64,000 bases of DNA from Aphelocoma coerulescens (Eukaryota; Chordata; Aves; Passeriformes; Corvidae), in contig NC_091015.1 in NCBI RefSeq assembly GCF_041296385.1, positions 51,960,345 through 52,024,344 on the forward strand, read 5' to 3'. A program made the translations under genes and the position numbers. A model generated the notes under the pieces. It was not told where the DNA came from. It ran no database searches and saw nothing but the letters and a program-made list of their open reading frames with translations. Numbering within the stretch: the first letter of the stretch is position 1; each line of letters opens with the position of its first letter. Shown one piece after another: positions 34,801-49,800 of this stretch.

Positions 34801-37800
34801 CTTTGTCCAGAATAGTGACAGCTTGAAGCAGAAGTCACAGAAAAAGGTCATCTGACAAATTTGTTACAGAAGTTTATTCATGTCATTAACTTGTCAAATA
34901 ATTTCAAATAACAAAGCTGAGTTCTACTTACAGATAACAGATGATCAGGAAAATCTGCCTAGATGCTGCAGTTAATTCATCCATCTTGAAGTGAGGTGAA
35001 GGAAAAAGCATAAAGCTTCATCTAATCTGTTCTGAAATGAATAGGGATTCTTTCAACCTGGGTTCAAGAATTCAGGTCTCGTTGAAGTGTTTCAGAATCA
35101 GTGCCTTGACAATTTATTCTAAATGAGGCACTGACTCTGTAAAGCACTGAGCAAGTCCTGTAGTAGCTGTTTGAATGTTAGCGCTTACTAAGGCCTCCAT
35201 GCAGGAAGACCTTCCTACCAAGGAAGGACTGGTTAGTTCTTGGAAAATACATAAGGAGTTTCCTCTTCCAAATTTATTTTCACTTTTATAAAACACCAGT
35301 TTTAATCTGACATGGAGTGAGGAAGCCATATTACAAATTCCCCTGCTTTCAGATGAAAGTTGGCGTTCTATTTTTTACAGCATTTGCATAGGTATGTGTG
35401 TCTTATCAATTTGTCATTTAATATGTATATTTAATGTATATTTAATGGAGTTTTTTTCCAAAGATTGCTTAAAATGTCTGAACAGGGAACATGACCACAC
35501 ATGATTTTGCTTCTTCTGAGTCTCAGAGAAAGAATTTGTTTGACATGAAAGTAAAAGCAGTGCTTTTTCCCTCCTAATTGCCAATTCTGGAGATCAGCAT
35601 CAAGCAAGGCTTCTTTCTGCTTAGGCATTATTACTCTAAATAAATATGCTGCATATCTCAGCATTTTACCAGTGGATTAATATTCCTCTCTGAAACTGCT
35701 TATGTACAAATTGAAAGTACAAGGCTTTAGAATGCACATGAAATCACAATTTAATCTTCCTAGGATCCTGAGCAATAACATGCTTATTCTGTAAAGATTA
35801 TTAGTTATAAACCTCATCAGGGACCATGATTCTCTGTTGGTTGAATTTCTTCTTTTCTTTGTTATTTGTTTGCTTAGCAGCAAAAAAGCTGGACCTAGTT
35901 CCAGCATTTTCAACAAAACATGACTTGGATGTGTTCCAACAAGAGCTTGATATAAACAAATGTTTTGTAAACATAATAATAGATCTTTACATATATTTAC
36001 ATATAATGCCCAAAGTAACACCCCACATTCCCTCTTCCCCATGTTTTTAAACTGGAGATCGTAGAAAAAAAGAATCAAACCCAGGCCTACAGTGTTGTCT
36101 CTAACAACCTGTGATGTGTTTACTCATCCATGGTCCAGGTCTCCACTGCTATCACACAGTGCTTGAACAAGTGTAGCATTTGTACCAGTGCCTCCATAGT
36201 GTATGTTTGTGAACTTACCAGTTAGGTCTAGCTTAAATTCTTGTCTCCTAGCTGCTTTAGTACAGAAGTGGGATGTTTGGTGTGGCAGTCACTTCATTTG
36301 CTTTTGTCACCTGTGGAAAAATCTACCTTAACAAAAGTAACGGAGTTTGCATTGGTCAAAGCTGTGCCTTGCATAGGGAATGTAAAATATGAAGGGTAGG
36401 AGGGAAGAAGCTCTAACTGTGCTTGTCCACTTGTTGGTCAGAGAGCTTAGGAGGATTTTAAGTCATTACCATTGGGGAAAAGACACAGTTTACCTGTGCA
36501 GCTTCTTTCTGGGCAAACTAATCCACTCTGTGAGTGGGACCTGAGAAGTCTTCTGTTGAAGAGGAAATTGGAGGAGAGAAATGAGAAAAGACTGATAGCT
36601 TGAAGAGGAACTGTAAGAAATTGTACTTTCCTCCATCCTGGAGGAGACTTAGCTGTAGCTGTTTGGCCTGAAAAGATGGAAATGTAGACAATACAAATTA
36701 TTAGCATCCTGAGGTGAGTGAAACCTCATGTCTTAAGAAGAAAACACAGGGCAAAGAATGGAGCAGGGTGATGTACTGCCTGTGTGGAAAGGGCAAAAGG
36801 ACATAAATATCTGCATGGAGTGAGGATTAGACCCAGAGAGGATGCACTTCCGGGTGTGGCTCAGTTGACAGCCAACAGGAGCTGCTCTTGCAGATACGGG
36901 AGAATTTGTTCACTCTAAATTCTTCTCCACATTCACATATAAGAGAACTCTTCAGACATAAGAGAAAGTTTTTCAGTAGGTAAGTTGTAAAAGAATTTTT
37001 CTTTTACCTTGCATGCTAAGAAGATGACACATATAATAGCCATTCTATGTTCAGCAAGAAAAATCCCTCAAATGGAGGTGCTATCAGGGAAGAGAGGCTT
37101 TTGTGTTTTGTTCTCGTTGTTCCTCACTACCCTTTTCCAGCACACATTTCAGATCTACCACAGTGTAGTGCAATTTTACCATCTCACAGCCATTTCTCCA
37201 TATGAACTGTATTTTTTACAAAGACTGAACTTTCAGTCCCTTTGCAATTGACTTGGCATTACTCCCTTTCCTGACAGGTTCTGTTAGTATTTTCGGATGG
37301 GCTGAATGATTCACTGGAAGACCTGAAGAAAGCAGCAGACTCACTTCGCTTTAGAGGTATTATTACAGTACTACGTTGATGCTCCAGCCTCCTACTACCA
37401 AAGGCCTGATGTACAGCTCCCCCATTGCAACTTTTCCATGTAACACTGCCTCTCCATGCTCATGTGGCGTTGCCCAGGAGTCCCTGGCAGAGTATTCCCT
37501 TCTCCATGTGAAGCAGTGTACATGATGATATGTCACTATTTGGCAGATGACACCAGAAGCATGCCTAGGGGACAGAGGTTCTAGTTTCTGGAGTCCAGCT
37601 CCAACAGCTGGAGCAATTCAGGACAGACCCCTCTCACTGGTGAGAACAGCACCAGAGGTTAGATACAACTCTGACTTCTCCAGGAAAAAGCAGGTTTAAG
37701 CTTGTGTTTGGGCACTGAGTAGCAGGCTGGTCTGACAGCTGGGGAGAGAAGTCAATTGGAAAATTACTGGTCTAGATTTTTCTCTTACACATTTTTCTCA

Positions 37801-40800
37801 AGAGATTGCTTTCTTTTAACGTACTGTATTGAAGTCATGAAATGTAAGTCCTTTAGGGAATTGCTGTTATTCAAGTTTATACTGTTGGTTAATAGTATGT
37901 TTCAGGTATTCACTAATTTAAATCTGTGCTTATGTTGAAGGTCTTGATGCACTTCTATTAGTTGGCCTGGACAATACACAGAACTTGACTGAATTTTGGG
38001 AAATAGAGTTTGGCAGAGGGTTTGGATACAACGAACCTCTGAGTGTTGGGTTTGCAGATATTGCAAACATCTTGCAGAGAAACCTTGTAAGTCCTTCTGT
38101 GATATTAAAAAAAGGGGGGGAGAGGAATCAGTCTTTGTTTTATGATTAATATATGTAAACAAAATGCTTCTTGTAATTTTTCAGGATACTGTTGCAGAAA
38201 GAAAATGCTGTAAGGTTATTTGTAAGTGTCTTGGAGAAAATGGTGATCATGGTGTCCGGGGAAGTCCTGGAAGGAAGGTAGGAGGTCTAAGATAGACAGT
38301 ACATAAGAATTGCTTCATTTTTCGAAGTGTTTCTGTTTTTTGTAGGATTTCAGAGAGTGCATGCATGTCTCCATAACATTTAATGTTAGGATAGATGAAG
38401 GAGTAACATGAAATGGGAACCTTTCTCTGCTGCATGCTTCTATGCAAAAGTATTTTTGTAATGAAAATGATTTGTGCATATAAAAATCATTAAGCACTCC
38501 TCTGCACGAATTCAGCAGAAAATGAGGGGGATTAAAAAAATTAAGTGTAACTAATCAAGAGGCTTATTATCTATTGGGAACGAGAGACTTCCAAATGACA
38601 AGCTGAGAGTAGAAAATAATCCTTTTTCACTAGGTATGTGCCTTATCCTTTTGTGACTGGTTATTCCAAATATCTTTTTCTGTAAGTCTGTTTTCATCCA
38701 AAAGGATTACTTCTTTTAAGATTTTAAATTGTTTAAGTATTTTTGAATATTACAGATATCACTTCTTCTACAGCATGCTAGTAGAATTCCTTATTAAGGT
38801 TTTTAATATGTGTAATCTCTATTTGACTGCTATTCATTCCATTCTTTCTACTTATTTCAGGAGCATGTGAGATAAATGATATATGTAGTTCACACTCTTC
38901 AGTTATGTGGTTGCAGTTAAATGAAGTTTTGGTTATCTCTTAACAAAAGCATAGTTTTCTAATACTTCTTCATAAACCAATTTACCAATTTCTTCCATTA
39001 CTCTTGTTGATTTTCTTACACCTTTCTGTTTAACTAAAAGGCTAGATTAAGGTGCTTAGACAGTGTTCAGAATGTAGACATAGTTGTTTTGCAACTAGAA
39101 ATTCCCTTTGTTCCAGTTTCTCTCTGCTCAAGTTTTTGCCCTAAAGGTATGATACTTGCATGACTTCCAACACAAAGTTGAAATGTTCCTATGTGTTTGC
39201 AAAGCATTGCAATAACTTTATCCTAACAAATTTCCAACTCCTTATATTTTTCATTTCACCTTAGAATTTCATTACTGTGTAATGCTTCCTTTTCCAAATC
39301 ACTACAAAGATGTTTAATTTGACCAAGTATCCCAATGAGCTTTGTTAAGCTATCAGAGAGTTTCCTGAAATAAAAACCTGACATTTTATATTAAACGTTG
39401 TTTCCTTGGGTTTGGGGTTTTTTTCATAGCCATGTCAAATACATAGGACTGTAGAGAGTGTCTGTGTAAATGCAGGGAGCCTGCTCTCCTCAGCATAACC
39501 AGATCTAATATTCAGGGAATGTTTTCTGTCTCTAAGTGCAGAATAATCTGATAGAGATGAGCCCAGTGTGTTTGGAGAACAGTGTTACTTATCTTTTAAA
39601 TTCTCATTTTTCAGGGAAGTACAGGTTACAGAGGATCTCCTGGCCATCCTGGTGAGGAAGGTGGGATTGTAAGTAAACATTTATCTTCCTTCTATGATGA
39701 TAGTTGGTGCCTGAACCTGTCTACACTTACTCACTGAGTACCCATCAATGTTAACCCAAAATGTGTTAAAGGAACAGGTGAATACACAGATCTGTTTCTC
39801 TGTGACTCTGCACCTCACCACACATGGTTGCTCACTTAAAAAAACAACTCACCAAATGTGGGCCAGTTATTCAGTTAAAAAAACTAACCCACCTTCAAGT
39901 ACAGACATTTTAGCTGGGGATTGGTAATGCAGTATAAACATGGCATGATAGTGAGAGTGAAGAACCAGGTGCAACTCAAATTAGTAACTGATGTTCTCTT
40001 ATGGCCTATATGAAAATTTCCATATGACTTGTATTTGTGTCCTTAGTGCACTGAATGGTGATATAGGTCTGTCTTTCTTTAGTCTTATGGGATGAGTTAA
40101 CCAGTAATTGTCATTGTATGGATGACATTGAACATTTTCTTTTGTTTCTTAGGGGGAGAGAGGCCCAGCTGGTTTCAGTGGGACTCAAGGAGACAGGGGA
40201 TGTCCAGGTGTCAGAGGCCGTAAGGCAAGTATTTAACTTTGAAACATTTCCTGTTGTTGTTTCCCACAAACCTGTTTTCTGAGCTGGGAACAAATCCCTG
40301 TGCTGTCTTCCTGAAGCATGGATGGACAGCAAGGTCCAGCTGTAAGAATGGCAGACTTTGTTTGCTGTCTCATTTTGAAAGGTATTTTGTGTAACCCAGG
40401 CGTGGTTGAATGGCTCAGAATTTTGCTGACTAAGCAACTTGATGGTGACTTTTTTCACCACCAGCTCCTGGCTGGCCTTAGTTAAAGCTATAAAGCTTTA
40501 TGGAATGGGAATGAAAATGAAGCCTGTACTGTCTTCCCAGAGGAAAGGAGTAAATCCTATATGTGGCAGTACTGTCTTCCCAGAGGAAAGGAGTAAATCC
40601 TATATGTGGCAGTAGAGGGTTTTACAGTAGGGACTACCAATACTGAGCCCAGCATACCTCTGCACATCAAGCTATTTTGCCCTGCTTTTCAAGCTCAATA
40701 AAAATACTTTTACCAAATTTCATCTGTATTTATTTTCAATTCCAGGGGGCAAGAGGCTATAGAGGAAGTCAGGTATGTTTTTTGTGTGTGATCAATTTTC

Positions 40801-43800
40801 TTTGAGAACAGTGTTCTGCTTCCTTTTAAGTCCATGTTACTCTGTAAAAGGAAATTACCAACAAAGAAGGAAAATAGCGTAAAAACTTCACAGCACTTAA
40901 TATACTTTTGCTATGGTTCTGTAAGAATGGATTTAAGATACCTATCACATTAATCAAAATCAGCAGTCATAATTGTATTTTTATATGACTGCAGTCATAA
41001 TTGAATTAGTCTAACTGATGGGAAAAGGATTTATTTACTGACTAGTTTGATAATCTGTTAAGGTGGTAACTCTGGTCAGCTGAATTTCATTCTAATTGTT
41101 GAGGAAGAGGAGCCGAGGGAAAAAAAGGTTGTGAATAATATTTATTGGGGATCAGACAGCATTTTCACTAGATCATTACTGACATATTTTCAATATCCAA
41201 ACTTCTCTTCAAACTGTGTTTTTCATCTCATCTGCTAATATTGCAAGTCTGCTTGTTTAACCTTTCAAACATACCTGTTCATCAAGGAGATACGGTCACC
41301 AGCTCATTAATAAAATGTGAAGCCTGGAAGACACTGATCTAGAACAGTAATCGTTTCCAAGCTACAGTGATTAAAATGAAATTAACATGTATTGAATGCT
41401 TTGATACAAAACCACTTCTGAAAGACTTGTGAGCCTCACTCAGAAGATGTTTGCCTCCATAACTGAGCAGCTGTGAGAAAGTTCAGAGAGTGTTTCCGAA
41501 ACCTCAGCTCTATTTAAAGTACTGCTCTGTACTAACTTTTTAATCTTCTCATGTGTTTCCTTTTCAATTTTCTCCTGTGTTCTCTGAAGTAATTTGCCCT
41601 CCTTCAAATATCCAAAACATCTGATTATAGAAGAGGGAGACTACTTGCTGATGATTTTGATCTGTCAAAGTTAAATAGTGCAGTAGGAGATACCAGGTGC
41701 ACAAACCATACTAAAATCCAGTGAATATGTGAATATCTTCATTATGGTGTGTCATTATATCCACAACCTTTATTTTAACTAAAAGTGTGAAACTTTCAAC
41801 ATGTAAAAAATGTGATTCAATTGTGCTAACTTAGTAAGGCTGAGGCAGATTATTGAAGTTATTGAAGTCTGTAAGGCATTTTACTATAGCTATTTGGAGA
41901 AAAGGCAATACTGAATATTTAATGAAGTATGAAGTTTGGCTCAGGTTTTCTGAGGTACGAAATGACTGATGGAAAAAACAACACTTCAATAAAAGTCATG
42001 ATTACTTAGTGTTCAAAATTTTTCTGGAAAGCTTATTCAAGAAATTCTTGTTTGTGATGTGTTAATCTTATCAAAATGTACAGCCAGTTGTTTTTTCTTG
42101 TAGTAGATATAGAACTGTTTTAAATGAAAGAAGTTCTTCCTCAGGAATTTTAACTGGGTAGTTTTGCAAAGTCAATTTACAGTAGAAACCTACGAAGCAA
42201 TTGTATCTGTGGTCTCTATCAGAGTGAGACTCCTGATGGTTTTAATTTGTTCTTGTGCCACTTACAGTATTTACTGAATATCATTTCAGCTTTCTGACTA
42301 GTTGTCTCTGCTAAATTAATTTCTTACTGCAAATCAAAACATCACAGTTAATTCCTTCATTTCTATCCTAAAAAAGAAAAATGGAAGAAATTTCAAAATA
42401 TCCTTTAAAAATTGAATGTGTTATTTGGCTGGGTCTGAAACATTGAGGAGCATACATAAATGAAATAAAATTCTCACAGTTATAACTTTATTTAGATGCT
42501 TCACACAAGTTAACACTGCAAACTCCTTAAATATTTATTAATTTTATTATAATTTTTTTTAATCATGGTTATTCTTCCTGGTTTTTCAATCCACTGTTCA
42601 TGTTATAAAACTATGTGAAAAAGAAAAAAAGCACAAAACAAGCACATATGATGGTTGAAATCAGCATCACAAGGTTATCAACATGATAGATCAAATACTA
42701 GTAGTTATATTTTGGAATATATTTGGATTTTGAAGGTGCTGCAGTTGGGAAAAGATTTGAAAGCTAAGAAGGAAAAGCAGAATTTAAATCTATATAAATA
42801 GATTCTATATAATAGATTTCTACATGGAAATCTATAATTTAGATAACTGTTTCTCTTATTAAGGGTCCTTAACAATTAGTTGTTTTATACATTCTTAATT
42901 CATTAAAATATGAATTATTAATTCAAATTTATAGGTATTATTCTTAATTATTCTTGCTAACTGTTAAAGACCACAGATCTTATTCAGGTTTCCAAATGCA
43001 GGGTGAGCACTTCTTTCTTTCCTCAAAGAGACAAGTGCACTAATGCTAACTGGCTTTTTTTTTCCTTATTACTACAGGGTGAACATGGTGAGAGTGGATT
43101 TGATGGCACTGATGGAGAGCAGGTAATCATTAGTTTAAATGTGCAGTGCTATTAAAGACACCAACCTCAGGGTTCAAAGGTACAGATTTTGTGCCTTGAA
43201 TGGGTTTTAATGCTGAACAGAAATTCTGTTGTTGGGTGTTTAGAATTCCATATCTGATTGAAGCTGGATTCTGCCAGACAAAACTTGAGAACCCGATTTA
43301 GCAGAAAGAACAACCATTAATTTTTTTCTTCTTTCTTTCCTCTGAGTCTAGGGAGAACATGGATTTCCTGGACCTTCTGGAGACAAAGGCAGCAGAGGAA
43401 AATGGGTGAAGTACTCTTTACAGTGCTTGCATTTTACTGAAACATCTTTCCAAAGTGTAATGCTGTCTGTAAAGCCTGTGAGTTGTTTTTAATAGCTGCC
43501 TGTTCTCTAATAAGCTGTCACTCCTGCTCTAAATCAGCACAGCTCCACTGACTTCAACAGATCTGGCCCTCCACTGCCACAGATACTATTTATACTTGTA
43601 CCTGAATTGTTTGTGCTCTTTTTATGAATTTAGGGCATAAAAGGCCCCAGAGGAGAACCAGGTGAACGAGGAGAATCTGGTCTACGAGGAGATCATGTAA
43701 GTGCATTCCTTTATTTTTGTTATATTTCACTGATTTGCACCTCGATTTTGGGATGGAGATGTCTGAAATGTGATTTGAAGAGTTTTTCACAGTCCTAGAC

Positions 43801-46800
43801 AGTGCAGTACTCTGCATGGAGAATGGTGTATTCTAGGAGTTCTGAACTTTTTAGATGTAGGTGGACTGATGTGTTCTGATATGTTGCTTGGAAGGAGGTT
43901 TTTAAGCCTCAGGGGTCTCACGCTTGTTTCATGAATTTTTGGTTTGTTTTTTTGTTTGTTTGTTTTTACCAGAGGCAACATAACTCCTTTTAGGGCTATT
44001 TATCATAGAATGGCTTGGGCTAAAAGGGACCTTAAAGATCAACTAGTTCCACACCCCCTGCCGTGGGCAGGGACACCTCACACTAGACCAGATTATCTGG
44101 TGAAAAGACCAGGTGAACTAGGTCAGTCTTCCTTGTTGGTTCCCACCCTGCAGAGGAATTTTAGATCACTTGAAAACCCTGTGCACTGACTCTTGGTTAG
44201 CAATTTATAATGATGCAAAAGCAAGTTACTTCTTCATGTACACATTTTTTCCTTGCATGCTCAAGAGACCTATATAAATGCACTCCCTGAGGACTAAAAT
44301 TCCAGTGCAGACAGCACACTTCTTGTGCCACAACTTTGTCTTTTCACATATATTTCAAAGACTTTGTTCCAAACAATCATACATTGTGCTAACTCCTGTC
44401 TTTAATGCTTATATTGAAATGTTCAGGTGTCATGATAATTTGCCTCTTTGAGAGATAGAATTTCACCTGATCTAGTATTAAGTGGCTAAATGGAGCTCCA
44501 TTCTAGTGTAACCCCCCATCTGAAATTCATGAGTTATTATCTTAACTCTATTAACTATATTGAATCAACCAGAATAGTTTCACATTTTCAGTTTAATTTG
44601 TTGCCCATTAGTAATTTTGCTTTTAATCTCTGAGGAAAAGAACTTTGTGGACTTTGCAGAACTTCCTATATAGTGTTCTTACAAGCAGCTTCATTTAAAA
44701 TAGCCTTTTTAGTTCTTGCTGTCTGGAATTACAAATCTAATTAATTCTATTTCTGTATCCTGCCTCTGTAGTCAAAGTAATAAAGATGTGGTAACTGAAA
44801 ATGCTGAGCTTTCCATTGATCTTTTTCAGGGAGATCCTGGAGCTAACAATAATGTTACTGGTCCAAAGGGTGAAAAAGGAAACCTAGCACCACAGGTAAG
44901 CATGTTGTTCTATTTTGTGGGGAGAGGATTTGCATAATTGCTAATTTCTATTGGCTGTCCAGTGACCCAGGAGGTTTTTGTTTGTTTGCATTTTGCCTTT
45001 AGTGTTTGTCTGCAACACAGAAAGCCTCAGGAACTGCTTGATACAGTAAAAAAAGATTAAAAAGTTTAAAAATGTTTACAAAGACTGTGGAAATATTCTC
45101 ATAATATAGAGCTAAGGGAAAATATGAATTTCGTATAAATATATTATTCTACCACAAATTTACATCAGTAACCTGAGAGGCTTCAAGATATGGGTTGTAA
45201 GGATACTGTTGAAAATCGTGCTGGGAAAAATGCACAGGGTACCAACAGGCTGTACTCATTTTGTTAAGGAAGTGCTATTGCCTCAGGGTGGTGGGTAAAC
45301 TTCATTTTGATCTGTAAATAGAGTAAAAGAGCTGGGATATGTCCTTTTATAGTGATGTTTGAGTTTTTTAGCAGGTGTTTGAGCAAAACTGCAAGAAAGG
45401 AAGCATAAAAGAAAAGTGCAGCTTGTGTTGCCATTACACTTTGTTTGGAAAGAATAAGAAAAGCTGATTAAGTAGTTGGACAGTAGTATATAAATGGTGG
45501 TGAAGAGAGCTTAAGTGGGTGGCAAACATATGAGAAAAATCCCCTATTTTAGAAGTCTGATTCTCCCTGAAAAAGTAGGGTTGTATGCACACATGTACTG
45601 CTTTCAGCAGTAGAAAAACTCTGAGGGTTACTTTTTGGAGAGTAATTGGGTTTTGATGACTCTTTGGAAGCAAATCTCATCTTATGTAGTCCAGCTGAAA
45701 GGCTGAAGTCAACAAAAATGATTTCAAGGAAGCCTTAATGTTGGCTGTTAGTAATTGGAAATCCAAAGCAGACATGATCTGTGTGGTTTATAATTTTTGA
45801 CTAGAACAGCATTAGTATAACACAACTGATTGCAATGAAAATACTTAGAAGAAGAAGAAACAAAGAAGGAATGTATAAAGAAGAATGTGTATGTACAAGA
45901 AAAAGGAAAGAGTGTTTAAAGAGCTTGGTAATTACTTTGTTTTGCAGGGAGACCCAGGCCCACATGGAGTCCAAGGAGAGCAGGGTGATGCTGGCCCAGA
46001 TGTAAGAATAGTAATCAATATGGGGTGGAAATAACTGATAAAAGATACAGTGGGGTTCCCACTGTAAAACCCATTTTTGTCTTCTTCCTGTTATCCCACC
46101 CTTCAAACTCCTGCAAGGAGAGGGAACAAAAATCTTCTTAAGTTTTCATAGTGAAACATATTTGGCTTCAAATTTAGTAGCTTATATATATTGCAATGTG
46201 TTTTCTTCTCTTTAAAATCAGGAATTTGCATTCCTGTTAATTTCAGGTCTGATTCATATGAAGTCACAAGACTTAAACTCCATTTCTTTTTCAATGAACC
46301 TTAATTGCTTCATGATTCCACCCTAGATAAATACATCTCTTCTTTCTGTCCATGACTACAAGTTTTCTATGTCTGTTCAAGCATACAGATAAGCTCATGG
46401 CAGCTGAGCTGCTCATTTTTAGTTCACTGGAGACTAGAAATTGTGAAGCCCCCTCTTCTAGGCTGTCAGAATGGTGCCTAATGCCAAAGTCTGGCATGAT
46501 TACTCCTCAGTCAGGCTGCAAAAACATCCTAAAGGCCTCTGGTGATGTGAGGTTTAGCAGTAGCATTCACTAGAGCTGCTGAGCAGTGTGCAGCAGGAAG
46601 CGGTGCAAACCTCTGGTCTCACAGGGAGAGAAGAGGGCTTTTGTTCTGTTCTCACAGAAAAAAAGCCAAAGGGCAGCTGACTGGGAAGATGTTTTCCAGA
46701 ATTTTGTTGAAATGTCTTCCCTCTGCACTCATTAAGGATCTAAAATCTTTCTGCTTTTTGGAAAGACTCGTGTAAGAATTTCTGTCCCAAATCCACCCTT

Positions 46801-49800
46801 TTCTCATTTTTTTACCTTAAATCTTTCTGTGAAAATAATCTTTCTTTAAGCTGTATTTGATTTTATTGTATATATAATGTGTTTTATGATAAACAGCTGT
46901 TTCACATATTGCTCAGTATTCTGGATGTAATCTCTCGTGCCACTCCTTCCTAGGGCGCAGCAGGTCGAAGAGGCCCTCCAGGTATAAAGGTGAGTGGCTG
47001 ACACTGCAGCTACCTCTTTATATGCAGCTACATGGCCAGCCAGAGTGTTTGTTCCTCTTAAAGGAAAAATTTCATTGTGAGCCAACACACAAGTGTTTAA
47101 TAATCAAAAGTCTCTTTCAAGCCTTTGACTCTCAGGTGGATATACTAGAGGCCCTCCTGACTTGAAGGATTTAGAATTGGAAAGGAGTTTTCATCAAAAT
47201 AAAAGGACACTTACTTTTACTATTAGGGCAAGTATGGGAATGAAGCTAGAGAAAAGACTTTCACTAAAGATGACAGGAATGAGTAGTCAGGCTGCAAAGT
47301 CTTGACAGTTTATTCCTCCTTTGCTGCATGCACACAGAGATATGCATGATACACACATTCAGCACAGATAAAATTAGGGCAAGTTCTACATGATGCTTTG
47401 CTCAAAATAAACTTAACAGTGTTAACTGCAGCTCTGAAAGTTGGCTCAAAGCATATAATGTAATCAAGATTTTGGAAATAATTTCCCAAGTCAATATTTA
47501 AAAGTATATAGGATGTACAGAATGGGTCAAACCCACTGCATGCTGACTGATCATTCCAGGAAGATCCTCTGGTGGAAAAAGGCCTTGTGTCATTGAGAGA
47601 TGACAATCTCTCTCTCATTGTTAGGTGGTAGCCTTGGTTCTCCTAGGCTTATACCCCACAGAGTCACAATGAAAGAAAGCTTTCCTGAGACGTACTTAGT
47701 AAAGACATCCCTGCAGTTCTCCTAAATGATGATTCAAATAATGTTCTTGGAAAAGAAAACTTGTTTATTCCAGAGTATGAGTTACAAAATACAGTTATCA
47801 AAGCAAATCTAAAGGCAGCTATATTCAAGGGTGGGTTAGTGCAAGTAAAAATTAAATTCTGGGTATTCTCAAGTACAGATTACATGATCATTCTAGAAAC
47901 TCTTGCTTTAGCACAAGTGGTTCACATTTACCCAATCTCTCTGTAAAGTTGCTGACACAGATAAAGAAGATGGTATATGCCATGGTATAGCATTTCCCCT
48001 TTATCTTAGTGCATATAAACCCAAGGAAACATTACAATTTTGTGTATAACACTGTCAGTACCAGAAGGATGGAATATATCCTGAAGTCCTACCCTGTGTT
48101 GGAGTCTGGGGAAGAGGTAGAGTTGTAGCTTCTGAATGAAACTGCAAACCAGCATTTTGAGTAGGCCAAGTGTAAAATGTTAATAAATAATAGCAAGAAC
48201 AACCACAGTGGTGCAATATAGAACATAAATTTCAGCAAAGGAAAAAGACTACTAGGAGGGGGAGTCTCTTTTATGGCAGTATTATTTCTTCAGCAGCACA
48301 ATGTTTGATTTGTTTCTAATTTCTGGTCTTCCTGTTCCTCTCCTGTTGAGAGGTTTTGCTATACCTTTGTTGCTTTTTTCCTGTGTGTGGCAGCCAGGTA
48401 ACACAGATTTTTTACATTTAGAGTTATTCAAATTAATATTTCACTGGGAAATGTCAGTCAGAAGTAAGAGTTCTGCAAGTTCCCTAAACTACAGTCTGGT
48501 CACTTCCCAGCTTTTTGCAGTGCACATGTATGTCTCGTGCCAAAACCCCTGTCTCCACCTGGTTTCTGAAAGCCCCAATTTGGATTTCACTTTGAGAATC
48601 CAGAATTTTCACTGAGGCATTGCAGATGGGAATATACTGGAAGATTTTGATACTGTCTGACAGCAGGGAGAAAGCACCATGCTTTGCCTATTGCCAGAAT
48701 CAGCATAACTTGAAAGAATATGAGCTTTTTACAGTTGTTTCCTATTTCTATCTCAGAAATTCTTTATAGGGTTTATGAAGATATTTTAGATTAAAATATT
48801 GAAGAATGTTCAGCAATTCTGCCTCTTAATTATTCCAATCCTTGCTTGATCACTCAGAAATTCATTTCTTAGGTAGTTATGAAAATTGGTGCCTTTTTTG
48901 CTTTTCCCCATTGGATTGCAGCTGAACTCTGATGAATGTTTGCATTACTCTGTCAGGTTACAATAAAAATAAATAATCCAAGTAAGCTATGGGGGTAACA
49001 GGACCAAAACTGAAGTCAGTGGAAATCGATCTGTACCATATCTTGGTTGTACTGACAAGCACAAGAACTCTCATGTGGCTAGAAAATAAGAATGTTTAAA
49101 TTGTTTAGTAAATTCACAGAGTACAGAATTAGTTTTTCAACTAATTGAACGTCAGTTGAGACAACCCTCTTCATCTCCATGGAAGCCCCCTCAGCCAATG
49201 GTGAGGCCACCCTTTTGTAAAATGGCAGGGAACAAGAGAAATGACTGAAACTCAGAGCAACAGAGAACTTTTAAACTGTTTTCATTCAGGTACTTGAGGA
49301 TGAGCTTTGACTTCCAAAAGCATAATAAAAAAATATTTTTCTGGGTCAGTAGGCATTGAAAGGTAGGTATCAATCAATGATTGAATGCATGTAAATACTG
49401 TTCACTGAAAAGGTGTAAAAAAGGAATGGCAAAGAGAATTGCACACTCCTGTCTTCCACATCCCCTGGAGAAGCAAGATGGAGCAGGAAACCCTGCAATA
49501 TGACAGTGGCATCCATCCTTGGGTGAGATTGTGGGTGTTGTGTCTTCCCACTGAGATCTCTTGCATGGCAGGATGTTACAAAGCTGCCACAGGGCACAGC
49601 TCTATCAGCAGAAGTTGTGAGAGCTTCGCTGTGAAGCTTTCCTGATGTCTCTGGGCCAGGAAGCAGAACTATTTAGTCCTGATGTTTGTGGGGACTTCAA
49701 GGACCCTTCCGTGGACCACAGCATCCTGCTTTGTAAGGAAATACGATATGGCCAGTCCCTCTGGAACAGGAAGCTTTTGTGCTGAAATGGAATAAAGAAG

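Noticed and set aside
35880..35970. Exon-like stretch after TTGCTTAGCAG reading KKLDLVPAFSTKHDLDVFQQ
   Set aside because: The exons on both sides (34242 and 37278) already join in phase 0 with continuous VWA homology, and no good donor follows.
38102..38118. A- and G-rich run after the 38086 donor as a possible regulatory site
   Set aside because: It is a simple purine run with no known splice-enhancer pattern that I can support.
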